64,000 bases of DNA from positions 1 through 64,000 of the forward strand of contig JACQEP010000010.1 in NCBI GenBank assembly GCA_016200485.1, in the 5' to 3' direction. Source of the DNA: Gammaproteobacteria bacterium (GTDB lineage Bacteria; Pseudomonadota; Gammaproteobacteria; Tenderiales; Tenderiaceae). A program made the position numbers and the translations under genes. Below, piece by piece: positions 57,085 through 64,000 of the stretch; positions within the stretch are counted from its first letter, which is position 1, and each line of letters starts with the position of its first letter. The notes beneath the pieces were generated by a model. It saw nothing but the letters and a program-made list of their open reading frames with translations. It was not told where the DNA came from and ran no database searches.

Positions 57085-57376
57085 CTCGCTTATGCGACAA
57101 CATCGGTCAAACCTTATCCCCACCAGACTACGCTGGCCGGGTGTTGTATACTGAGGACGAGCTCGCTTTGGCCGATAGGTTATTGAGGCTAGAACTACAA
57201 GAGGGATCCCAGTGGTGGCGCGAACGGGTAGAATACCCGTGGATGGTAACGTGGAATCGATAACGCGTGGCACATAGTGATTTTTTTGGCCACATCATAA
57301 GTTAGACATGAGATTGGTAGACTTTGTAGCGATGCGTGAAAAAAATCGGAATTACATATGGCGTGAGGTCAATTAA
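57085..57376. other. gene-poor gap after lyase gene 2
   Basis: No supported gene in these 292 bp. One frame, ending at 57263, reads EDELALADRLLRLELQEGSQ and looks like the end of a protein whose start is gone; I cannot name it. A 22-codon ORF (ATG at 57308) precedes the DUF4160 gene and is probably not coding. Confidence 0.5.
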
Positions 57377-57637
57377 ATGCCTACGATAAGCATCTTTTAC
57401 GGCATTGTGATTCAGATGTTCTGGGATGAACACGCGCCACCACATTTTCATGCCCTATACGGTGAATATGAAGTACTGATCGACATACGCACCTTAGAAA
57501 CACTCAGAGGCAAAATGCCCCGGCGAGCATTAGCTCTGATACTGGAATGGGCATCGGAACATCGTGAAGAATTAATGGAGGACTGGAACTTATGCGAAGC
57601 CAGACAGACCCCACGCAAGATCCCGCCATTGGCGTAA
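57377..57637 (+). CDS. DUF4160 protein
   Basis: 86 residues. MPTISIFYGIVIQMFWDEHAPPHFHALYGEYE with an HxxPHFHA core is the DUF4160 signature, followed by LRGKMPRRALALILEWASEHREEL. Usually paired with a DUF2442 gene, as here (overlap 46 bp), an arrangement suggestive of a small toxin-antitoxin-like or regulatory pair. Function not established. Confidence 0.88.
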   Translation: MPTISIFYGIVIQMFWDEHAPPHFHALYGEYEVLIDIRTLETLRGKMPRRALALILEWASEHREELMEDWNLCEARQTPRKIPPLA

Positions 57638-57909
57638 TCCCTACTGCCCCATGGCGCGTGGCTGAACTGCGCGTTTTGCCTGCCTACAGGTTATGGATCA
57701 AATTCATCGACGGCACCGAAGGCACTGTTGATATGTCGAAACGAGTAACAAGCAAAGATGCTGGTGTGTTTGCGGCGCTTCGTGATGAAAATCTTTTTGC
57801 TCAAGCGCGTATTGAGTATGGTGTTGTTACTTGGCCAGGCGAACTGGACTTGGCACCTGATGCCATGCATACCGAAATCTCACAGCATGGCACATGGATA
57901 TTGCATTAG
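57592..57909 (+). CDS. DUF2442 protein
   Basis: 105 residues with WRVAELRVLPAYRLWIKFIDG, TSKDAGVFAALRD and VTWPGELDLAPDAMHTEI, the DUF2442 pattern (NE0471-like fold). The start overlaps the DUF4160 gene by 46 bp; a later Met would shorten it to the conserved core but is absent, so the ATG at 57592 is used. Partner of DUF4160. Confidence 0.86.
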   Translation: MRSQTDPTQDPAIGVIPTAPWRVAELRVLPAYRLWIKFIDGTEGTVDMSKRVTSKDAGVFAALRDENLFAQARIEYGVVTWPGELDLAPDAMHTEISQHGTWILH

Positions 57910-57962
57910 AACCTATCTCAAAATTAACGACATGATCGAATTCGCCTATAGTTGGCCATACG

Positions 57963-58040
57963 TTGCGGCTGAGTGATAATCATTGGGAACGGATACGGGA
58001 TCATTTCCCGGAGGAAAACATACCGGAAAGTCCCGGACGT
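57963..58040 (+). mobile_element. IS5-family transposase remnant
   Basis: The frame reads LRLSDNHWERIRDHFPEEN then IPESPGR, the N-terminus of IS5-group (IS1031-like) transposases. Homology ends at 58040 and the frame stops at 58062. No inverted ends or target duplication found. A decayed fragment marking past IS activity in this island. Confidence 0.75.
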
Positions 58041-58137
58041 TGGAGATTTACCTCAGTTAATTAGGGCAGAAGGAATCACTCACCTTCCTCCCCCTGAAAG
58101 ATTTCTCACCGCACCAAATATCTTATCGCGCCAGAGG

Positions 58138-58169
58138 CGCTCCTACAACATCAACACCCCGTAGGAGCG
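58138..58169. repeat. small palindrome GTAGGAGCG
   Basis: Arms CGCTCCTAC and GTAGGAGCG with a 14-nt loop, then GGCTACGCCGCGA, a common short intergenic repeat. The interval 58065-58370 holds nothing else recognisable. Confidence 0.7.
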
Positions 58170-58370
58170 GCTACGCCGCGATTTCAGCCTCGACACATAA
58201 CCTATAAACTCCACAACATAATAACCTATAGATTGCACGGTACCAGCGTGCACCAGAACATCGTGCCGTTCACTGACTTTCTGGCGCGACTCGTCAAGAA
58301 TGGATGAAAGGCAAGGCCTTATTTCAGGACTCCATTCCATAGTCATTGTGGTCTTCGTCATCCACGCTTT

Positions 58371-58689
58371 TACGAATAGCGGGCAGGCAAGGCCGTCTGC
58401 ACCGTCTCCCAACCACATCGAGGTGATGTCGAAGTAGCCGTGCGCGATACGGTTGAGCATTCCCTTCATGTTCCGCCACGGCACGTCAGTGCTTCTCCAG
58501 GAACTCACCATAATTCTGAAGCAGCTTGGTTGCCGCTTCTCCGACGACGATGATATTGAGAATCACCGCTTATTGAGTGCGCTTGTCTGCAAGGAAGTCT
58601 TCTTTGTTCAAGCCTTCAACGTAGTTACACGCCTGTTGCGCAGCTTCCAGTATGTGATCAAGATAGTCGGGTAGACGGTTCCCGCTCAT
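58371..58689 (-). pseudogene. HEPN-domain toxin, decayed (locus 3)
   Basis: The ATG (58687-58689) overlaps the antitoxin stop. Reads MSGNRLPDYLDHILEAAQQA and then FLADKRTQ, a TAA stop at 58570-58572 where CAA would be expected, AVILNIIVVGEAATKLLQNYG, then a frameshift near 58505 into DVPWRNMKGMLNRIAHGYFDI, and another before WETVQTALP. The RNase motif is still recognisable as MLNRIAHGY. One nonsense and at least two frameshift mutations make it a pseudogene. Confidence 0.85.
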
Positions 58690-58967
58690 ACAGGGCGGGC
58701 CTCTGCCAGAACCCTCGCACGAAACTTCGGCGGCAGATCGCCGGGCGTCAACAGATCGACCGGCACACCAAGAAGTTCTTCCAGTTCGATTTGCAGTCCA
58801 CCCAGATCAAACAACATAGCTCCCGGCAACGCATCCACCAGAAGATCAAGTTCGCTATCTGATCCGTGGAGCACAGAGCCAAATACACGCGGGTTGGCGG
58901 TATGAAAACGAGCCGCCGCTTCACGCACTGCTTGACGATGGGTTTCAAGAACTACAGATGGCCTCAT
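58686..58967 (-). CDS. MNT nucleotidyltransferase antitoxin, probably degenerate (locus 3)
   Basis: 93 residues from the ATG at 58965-58967, preceded by AGGAGGGG. Paralog of the locus 2 antitoxin. The active-site region is FGSVLHGSDSELDLLVDA: three residues shorter, and the first aspartate of the SDxD motif is glutamate. LTPGDLPPKFRARVLAEARPV is conserved. The partner toxin is a pseudogene, so selection on this gene is likely relaxed. Confidence 0.82.
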   Translation of the reverse strand: MRPSVVLETHRQAVREAAARFHTANPRVFGSVLHGSDSELDLLVDALPGAMLFDLGGLQIELEELLGVPVDLLTPGDLPPKFRARVLAEARPV

Positions 58968-59029
58968 GAAAGCCCCTCCTGGACACACCATAACCCGGGT
59001 TCAATATAAGCCAACAGCAGGCGACCAGC

Positions 59030-59131
59030 AAACAAAACCGGTCAGACCTCACCCCCTCGATTCAATGTTCTCAAGGAGGTGGCCTGACCGATTGTATTGT
59101 TCGCGGAAAACGGGAAATGAAATTACAAATT
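59030..59131 (+). repeat. 102-bp direct repeat, copy B
   Basis: Same sequence as 56899-57000 at 98 of 102 positions. In the lyase frame it reads on into ISAEGVVTVQKTATIRDKANP before a stop at 59192, a plausible original lyase C-terminus. Confidence 0.95.
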
Positions 59132-59171
59132 TCAGCGGAAGGTGTCGTCACCGTTCAAAAAACGGCAACTA

Positions 59172-59582
59172 TCAGGGACAAGGCGAACCCATAGCTTTCA
59201 CGGTAAAATCCATACCGCCTGTTCCGCAGAAACTATAGCTGCCACCCCCGTTATCCCAAACCCCATAGGAATACGTGCCCCCAGGAGTATAGGTATAGGT
59301 AACTATGGTATTAGCGCCCGATCCCGAAACCGCCCACGTCCCGACTTTCTTTCTAGGATCAATAGGATGGCCATCACCTCTTTTATAATCCCAAAGCTCC
59401 CCGTCGCTATGATGCTCCTCCTGCCAACGATCCCCACCACGGACCGCGCACACCATTTTACCGGTTAACAAGGTACCCAGACCCGCATCTTGAATTTGTG
59501 TAGCAGGCGCATTACAGGCCGCCGTCACCCCTTTAGCAGCAAATGCAAAAACGACCGCACATGCAATTATTGGTAGTTTCAT
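59172..59582 (-). CDS. secreted protein of unknown function
   Basis: 136 residues. Signal peptide MKLPIIACAVVFAFAAKGVTA. The mature part is a small, glycine-, tyrosine- and threonine-rich protein (VTYTYTPGGTYSYGVW and GGSYSFCGTGG) with four cysteines and a C-terminal SPCP. Looks beta-rich. No family recognised. Reads toward copy B of the 102-bp repeat, whose tail overlaps its 3' end. Confidence 0.65.
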   Translation of the reverse strand: MKLPIIACAVVFAFAAKGVTAACNAPATQIQDAGLGTLLTGKMVCAVRGGDRWQEEHHSDGELWDYKRGDGHPIDPRKKVGTWAVSGSGANTIVTYTYTPGGTYSYGVWDNGGGSYSFCGTGGMDFTVKAMGSPCP

Positions 59583-59610
59583 AGCCCCTTACCCCTCATT
59601 TTTTGGAATT

Positions 59611-59636
59611 TAAAGACGTATAATACGCCGTCTTTA
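59611..59636. promoter_or_regulatory. inverted repeat around a TATAAT box
   Basis: Arms TAAAGACG (59611-59618) and CGTCTTTA (59629-59636) flank a loop with TATAAT. Lies between the secreted-protein gene (minus) and wzm (plus). Could be an operator-promoter, or a short terminator-like hairpin; no good -35 at 17 nt on either strand. Confidence 0.35.
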
Positions 59637-59811
59637 GGGGCGGAGGTACCATTGGCACAATAAATTAGCAATGGGTACAAAGGACAAGATAATGATGCCC
59701 TACCCCTCCTAAGCCCCCCAAAACACTATACCAAGTCCCGGATTTTTGGACATTAAATTGAGTTTAGGTTAACCTATATACCCCTGAAGTAGTTCTGGAT
59801 ATTTGGTTTTA

Positions 59812-60630
59812 ATGATCGCAGCCATCAAAAATCTAGTCACCTACCGTGAGCTGATGTTCGCGCTGGCATGGAAAAACATCACCGTGCGCTACAAGCAGGC
59901 CTACCTGGGAATAGCCTGGGCGGTACTAAAGCCGCTAATGCTCGTGCTTATTTTTACCCTGGTGAAGAGCTTCGTTGGCATCGATAGCGGCGACATTCCC
60001 TACCCCATTCTCACCTTCGCCGCGCTCATGCCCTGGATCTTCTTCCAGGAGGCCGCCGCCGAAGGCGTCAACAGCGTAGTGGGTAACGCCAGCCTCATTC
60101 GCAAGATCTATTTCCCCCGCGAGATCTTTCCACTCACCAGCGTTGTCACCAAACTGGTCGAACTGGGTATCAGTTTCCTGATACTGGCGGGGTTAATGGT
60201 CTATTATCACATGACCCCCACGATATATATGCTATGGGTGCCCGTCATCATCGGTTACACGATCCTGGTGGTGCTCAGTATCTCCATGGTCGGCGCCGCC
60301 ATGAATGTCTATTTCCGCGACGTGGCTTCAGCACTGCCAGTGGCCTTTTCGCTGTTAATGTACGCCTCGCCGGTGATCTACCCGCTTACCCTGGTCAAGG
60401 AAAAGCTGCTGGTCAATCAAGCCGCTGGGGAATGGTCGAACGTCCTATATACCGTATACACGCTTAACCCACTTGCAGGCATCATCGACGCCTTCCAACA
60501 CGTGGTACTGCGCGGCCTGCCGCCGGACCTCTCAACAATGTGGCCTGGCATGGTTTTGACCTTAATCTTCCTCCCAATCAGCTACCTGATTTTCAAACGG
60601 GCGGAATCATATTTTGCGGACGTTATCTGA
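59812..60630 (+). CDS. ABC-2 type polysaccharide export permease (Wzm/KpsM-like)
   Basis: 272 residues from the ATG at 59812 (the frame also opens at a TTG three codons earlier). ALAWKNITVRYKQAYLGIAWAVLKPLMLVLIF is the Wzm/RfbA N-terminal signature; ALMPWIFFQEAAAEG and RKIYFPREIFPLTSV follow; six membrane helices. Exports complete O-antigen or capsule chains across the inner membrane with the ATPase encoded 7 bp downstream. Confidence 0.92.
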   Translation: MIAAIKNLVTYRELMFALAWKNITVRYKQAYLGIAWAVLKPLMLVLIFTLVKSFVGIDSGDIPYPILTFAALMPWIFFQEAAAEGVNSVVGNASLIRKIYFPREIFPLTSVVTKLVELGISFLILAGLMVYYHMTPTIYMLWVPVIIGYTILVVLSISMVGAAMNVYFRDVASALPVAFSLLMYASPVIYPLTLVKEKLLVNQAAGEWSNVLYTVYTLNPLAGIIDAFQHVVLRGLPPDLSTMWPGMVLTLIFLPISYLIFKRAESYFADVI

Positions 60631-60637
60631 GCACACC

Positions 60638-61909
60638 ATGGCCGTCATCGAAGTCAATCATGTCACCAAGGAATTCCGTCTCGGCGCCCTGCAAGGCTTC
60701 AGGCAAACCATGCACAACACCCTCGCCCGCTTGCGCGGCGAACATGTGACTGCACGCCCTTTATTCAAGGCACTGGACGATGTCGATTTCAAGGTTGAAG
60801 CGGGCGAAGTGCTCGGCATCATCGGCCACAACGGCGCGGGCAAGAGCACGCTACTCAAGATGCTCGCCAACATCAGCACCCCCACTCGCGGCAGCGTCAA
60901 AGTCAAGGGCAAAGTCGCCCCGCTGATCGAAGTTGGCGCCGGATTGGTCGGCGACCTCACTGGGCGTGAAAATATCTTCCTGAATGGCGCCATCCTTGGC
61001 ATCCCCAAAACCGAGATCAAGAGGAAATTCGACGAAATCGTCGCCTTCGCTGAACTGGAAGAGTTTATTGACACGCCGATCAAGCGCTACAGCTCCGGCA
61101 TGTCGGTGCGCTTAGGATTTGCCATTGCCACCAGTATCGATGCAGACATCTTGATCGTGGACGAAGTGCTGGCGGTGGGGGATCTGGCGTTTCAGCGCAA
61201 GTGCTTTGACCGGATGGAGGATTTGATTAAACAACAGGGTAACACCGTGCTGCTGGTATCACACAACATCCGTCAAGTGGAACGCCTCTGCACTCGCACG
61301 ATACTTATGAATCACGGCAGGATTGCGATGGATGGAGCTCCAAAGGATGTTTGCAACGCCTTTTATGAGGCCAGTGACAAGCAGATTCAGGAAACCAAAA
61401 TCTCCGCCAAAACAGATCGCACAGAATCTAGTGGTGACGTTGAAATCGAGTCCGTGTCAGTTTTCAACATGGCTGGCCAACCAGTCTCTTCTATCGAGTA
61501 CCTTGAAGACGTCGAGTTTCAAGTGACTTATCGAATAAAGAAAACACTCCCGGAACCTATATTCGGGCTTGGTATTCATACAACCGACTTTCTCTACCTG
61601 GCCACCAGCCAAAGCCTTGGCAATCTCTCGCCAGGCAATCTCTCCCCAGGAATCTACACCTTGAGTTACAAGGTTCGCAGCTTCCCTTTTTTACCTGGCG
61701 TTTACTCTCTGCGGCTCGGGGTTGCACTTGCTGGCTCATTTCAACCCATTTTTTATAGCGAGAATGTCATGCCTATTCAGGTTGTTGCCCCCCATATCAA
61801 CCGTGCTGTTGTTTCCGCTCAGCACGAAGGGTTTGTTGCATTGGATGGCGATTGGGGGCTGACTGAAAACAGTTCTGACAAGAAAACAAGCACCGCAACT
61901 TCAGCCTGA
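60638..61909 (+). CDS. ABC polysaccharide exporter ATPase with carbohydrate-binding domain (Wzt-like)
   Basis: 423 residues from the ATG giving MAVIEVNHVTKEFRLG. ATPase: GHNGAGKST, RYSSGMSVRLGFA, ILIVDEVLAVGD, switch histidine LLVSHN. Residues 260-400 form a C-terminal extension with beta-sandwich character like the Wzt substrate-binding domain (VFNMAGQPVSSIEYLEDVEF, LPGVYSLRLGVAL). Such domains select chains by their terminal cap, and a methyltransferase gene follows. Contains a short internal duplication, GNLSPGNLSPG. Confidence 0.92.
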   Translation: MAVIEVNHVTKEFRLGALQGFRQTMHNTLARLRGEHVTARPLFKALDDVDFKVEAGEVLGIIGHNGAGKSTLLKMLANISTPTRGSVKVKGKVAPLIEVGAGLVGDLTGRENIFLNGAILGIPKTEIKRKFDEIVAFAELEEFIDTPIKRYSSGMSVRLGFAIATSIDADILIVDEVLAVGDLAFQRKCFDRMEDLIKQQGNTVLLVSHNIRQVERLCTRTILMNHGRIAMDGAPKDVCNAFYEASDKQIQETKISAKTDRTESSGDVEIESVSVFNMAGQPVSSIEYLEDVEFQVTYRIKKTLPEPIFGLGIHTTDFLYLATSQSLGNLSPGNLSPGIYTLSYKVRSFPFLPGVYSLRLGVALAGSFQPIFYSENVMPIQVVAPHINRAVVSAQHEGFVALDGDWGLTENSSDKKTSTATSA

Positions 61910-61949
61910 CGGCCGTATTTCTTTTTTCATACTTGCCGATCATAAGAAA

Positions 61950-63686
61950 ATGCGCTCATCACCAAATAACGAATCTCATAAAAACATGGCCAACCTATCA
62001 ATAGATCAGCAAGCCGCATCAAATGCTGCCGATGAAATCAGCAGTCTCTACTATTTTCATGCCCGTCCTGAAATCCTTCAGTTGGTGCCCACATCTGCAG
62101 TCAGAGTATTGGATGTCGGTTGTGGTGCGGGCGTACTTGGTGCAACAATCAAATCGCGACAGTCGGCGGAAGTGCACGGTGTAGAACTAATGAGCGATGC
62201 CGCAAACAAAGCAGCGGGGTCTCTTGATCGGGTCTGGAATCTTCCGATTGAATCAGCCTTGCCAGAGCTTGCCGATGGCTACTACGATTGCATCATTGCG
62301 GCGGACGTACTTGAGCATGTGATTGATCCGTGGGCCACATTGACTGCACTGAAAGAAAAACTCTCGCCCGATGGAAAAATGGTCGTAAGCCTGCCCAATG
62401 TTCAGAACTGGGAAGTTGTTTCCAGCCTGCTTGAAGGTAAATGGGATTATCGAAGCGAGGGCATTCTCGACCGAACCCACCTGCATTTTTTTACGCGCAA
62501 ATCGGTCGAGGAATTATTCTGGAACGCAGGCTTATGTATAGCACACATGGGCACAACTATCAGTGGCCCATCCCTGCCAAATAATTTCGCAAAATTTCTC
62601 CAGAAATGCGGCCTAATGGTCGACTCGTTGGAGCGAGATGCCGAAACATTTCAGTTTCTGGTCGTTGCAGAAAAGCCCAAACATGCCCCTTCGCCACGGG
62701 TCGCTGTCATCATTCTCAACTGGAACGGCAAGGAGGACACCCTTGAATGTTTGGCGTCTGTCGGCCAACTGGACTACCAAAACCATGAAGTTGTCGTCGT
62801 GGACAACGGCTCCGCCGATGACTCGGTCGATGCCATTTCTAAGCAATATCCAGACATAACCCTCCTGCAAACCGGTGCCAATCTGGGTTATGCAGGAGGA
62901 AACAATGTGGGCATTCGCTGGGCACTCGATCACGATGCAGATTTTGTTCTTTTGCTAAATAACGACACCATCGTGCCTCCTGATTTACTGAGCGCGTTCG
63001 TAAGTGCAAAGAACTTATTACCACTCAATTCTGCGCTTGGTGCAAAAATATTATTTTACGACAAGCCAGATATACTTTGGTGTGCTGGTGGCCGTTGGAA
63101 CAGCGGAACTAATGACTTCGAACACATTGGATATGGCCAGACGGATATCACCGAATATAAACGCATGGCAGAGGTGGATTACATAGTGGGCTGCGCCCTA
63201 TTTGCTAGCTCTGCTACATTCAAGGAAGTTGGGCTATTGAACGAAAGTTTCTTTCTTACATACGAAGAGACAGACTGGTGTTATCGGGCAAGAGCAAAAG
63301 GACACAAGTGCTTCTTTGCTCCTGATGCCAAACTTTGGCACAAGGTTTCTTCGTCCTTCGGTGGAGCTGACTCTCCATTAGTTAGCTATTTCATGCAACG
63401 GAACAGGTTGCTTTGGGCAAAAAATCACCTTTCACATCAGGCCATGAACCACCTGCACAAGGAAACCCTTTGCACTTTGCGCCGAATTCTATTACCCCCA
63501 TTAAGTTTGACCAAAGCAGATTTACCCTTGACGAAGAAGTTGCTATGGTCTTTTTCAAGTTGGCTAAAGACGGTCAAGCGAAACATCAACAATCCAACCA
63601 ACAGAGCCATATTAATGGGGTTACGTGATTACTACTTGGGCCGTTTCGGCGATTGTCCGAAGGCCGTAAGGTCTCTGAGTAAATGA
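61950..63686 (+). CDS. SAM methyltransferase - family 2 glycosyltransferase fusion
   Basis: 578 residues. Residues 25-245 are a class I methyltransferase (VRVLDVGCGAGVLGATI, DCIIAADVLEHVIDPW, RTHLHFFTRKSVEELF). Residues 250-540 are a GT2 glycosyltransferase: VAVIILNWNGKEDTLECL, VVVDNGSADDSV, FVLLLNNDTIVPP (DxD-like), and EETDWCYRARAKGH in the rhamnosyltransferase style. Suggests one polypeptide that adds and caps a sugar, fitting a chain-terminator-dependent Wzm/Wzt pathway. Forty bp after wzt. Confidence 0.9.
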   Translation: MRSSPNNESHKNMANLSIDQQAASNAADEISSLYYFHARPEILQLVPTSAVRVLDVGCGAGVLGATIKSRQSAEVHGVELMSDAANKAAGSLDRVWNLPIESALPELADGYYDCIIAADVLEHVIDPWATLTALKEKLSPDGKMVVSLPNVQNWEVVSSLLEGKWDYRSEGILDRTHLHFFTRKSVEELFWNAGLCIAHMGTTISGPSLPNNFAKFLQKCGLMVDSLERDAETFQFLVVAEKPKHAPSPRVAVIILNWNGKEDTLECLASVGQLDYQNHEVVVVDNGSADDSVDAISKQYPDITLLQTGANLGYAGGNNVGIRWALDHDADFVLLLNNDTIVPPDLLSAFVSAKNLLPLNSALGAKILFYDKPDILWCAGGRWNSGTNDFEHIGYGQTDITEYKRMAEVDYIVGCALFASSATFKEVGLLNESFFLTYEETDWCYRARAKGHKCFFAPDAKLWHKVSSSFGGADSPLVSYFMQRNRLLWAKNHLSHQAMNHLHKETLCTLRRILLPPLSLTKADLPLTKKLLWSFSSWLKTVKRNINNPTNRAILMGLRDYYLGRFGDCPKAVRSLSK

Positions 63687-63880
63687 TGATGCACGTTTCC
63701 ACCAAGCAGCCATTCTTAGAAAACTCCTTGCAGAGCGCATTGAGGCTAGGCATGCAAAGCGTGCTTGATGCAAAGCCATTTTATACTTTGGTAGATCGAA
63801 TAATGGCCAGGGGTGATTCGCGTAAGCGGGGATTAGCGGTGGCGCAAAAACGATTCATGGCAATTTATGAGAACGATTAA
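63683..63880 (+). CDS. small protein of unknown function in the polysaccharide operon
   Basis: 65 residues. The ATG overlaps the previous stop (ATGA), so it is translationally coupled. Sequence is polar/helical: LQSALRLGMQSVLDAKPFYTL, DRIMARGDSRKRGLAVAQKR. No family recognised. Overlaps the next gene by 14 bp. Confidence 0.6.
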   Translation: MMMHVSTKQPFLENSLQSALRLGMQSVLDAKPFYTLVDRIMARGDSRKRGLAVAQKRFMAIYEND

Positions 63881-64000
63881 CTTCAACGAAGCTTTAATCG
63901 GGGAATGGCTTCGTACACCATTCTTGGCATCTCCTTTGAACGCCATAGGGCTGAGATTATTGAGCCAGAGCAGGTATCGCTTGGCTTTATTGGTCTTTAC
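63867..64000 (+). CDS. partial gene at right edge, unknown product
   Basis: An ATG at 63867 opens a frame that continues beyond the window (44 codons seen): MRTINFNEALIGEWLRTPF then LASPLNAIGLRLLSQSRY and LALLVF. Overlap with the preceding gene suggests it belongs to the same polysaccharide operon. The visible part is too short to classify; a membrane protein is possible. Confidence 0.55.
   Translation, partial: MRTINFNEALIGEWLRTPFLASPLNAIGLRLLSQSRYRLALLVF

Noticed and set aside
57081-57263. 60-residue ORF overlapping the end of lyase 2
   Set aside because: Starts at TTG inside the lyase stop and only its second half looks protein-like; treated as a possible remnant, not a gene.
59652-59672. 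TTGGCACAATAAATTAGCA as a sigma54 promoter for wzm
   Set aside because: The GG and GC elements are 12 nt apart instead of 10.

Overview
The window is chromosomal DNA of a gammaproteobacterium with moderate G+C. The strongest clue is the block truA-trpF-trpB-trpA-accD-folC-SPOR-cvpA-purF-metZ (minus strand, 23.8-34.9 kb), an order typical of Gammaproteobacteria. Small c-type cytochromes, a group 3b [NiFe] hydrogenase, a nitrate importer and a capsule/O-antigen type exporter fit a free-living, metabolically versatile, possibly lithotrophic bacterium. I see no rRNA, tRNA, CRISPR array or complete IS element.

Layout. 0-4.3 kb: partial TPR (SPINDLY/OGT-like) gene, srmB, a zinc-ribbon membrane metalloprotease and a DUF3175 gene. 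4.5-11.8 kb: nitrate/molybdenum module, with a PP2C-Ser/Thr kinase fusion, a broken cdd1-like gene, nrtA-nrtB-nrtD behind a sigma54 promoter and an NtrC-type site, then divergent moeA-mobA. 12.0-18.2 kb: hydBGDA hydrogenase genes with a maturation protease, interrupted by a four-helix-bundle (S23) gene and preceded by a DUF455 gene. 18.5-23.4 kb: SRPBCC protein, methyltransferase beside a truncated HxlR regulator, membrane proteins, PAP2 phosphatase and glycerate kinase. 23.5-34.9 kb: the conserved biosynthetic block; metZ has a sigma70 promoter, a SAM-II riboswitch and an intrinsic terminator in its leader, and a lone phage-tail-tube-like gene lies between metZ and purF.

34.9-49.1 kb: an MNT/HEPN toxin-antitoxin pair with an operator-promoter at its start codon, a secreted DUF1566 protein, pyrC-rnt, a PepSY/response regulator/histidine kinase operon, grxD, a diheme cytochrome, an orphan HyuB, sodB, a patatin lipoprotein, argD-argF, a second MNT/HEPN pair with a truncated toxin, and cytochrome c4. 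49.3-64 kb: a polysaccharide region. A periplasmic trypsin-like protease is divergent from two tandem giant proteins that fuse three VanZ-like membrane repeats to a heparinase II/III-like lyase domain. A roughly 2 kb island of toxin-antitoxin-like genes and remnants, bracketed by a 102-bp direct repeat of the second lyase's 3' end, separates these from a Wzm/Wzt-type ABC exporter, a methyltransferase-glycosyltransferase fusion and two further genes running off the end.

The least familiar arrangement is the VanZ-repeat/lyase pair next to an ABC polysaccharide exporter. The best-supported regulatory finds are the SAM-II leader of metZ and the sigma54/NtrC control region of nrtA. Several families of palindromic repeats sit in intergenic gaps and sometimes supply gene ends.
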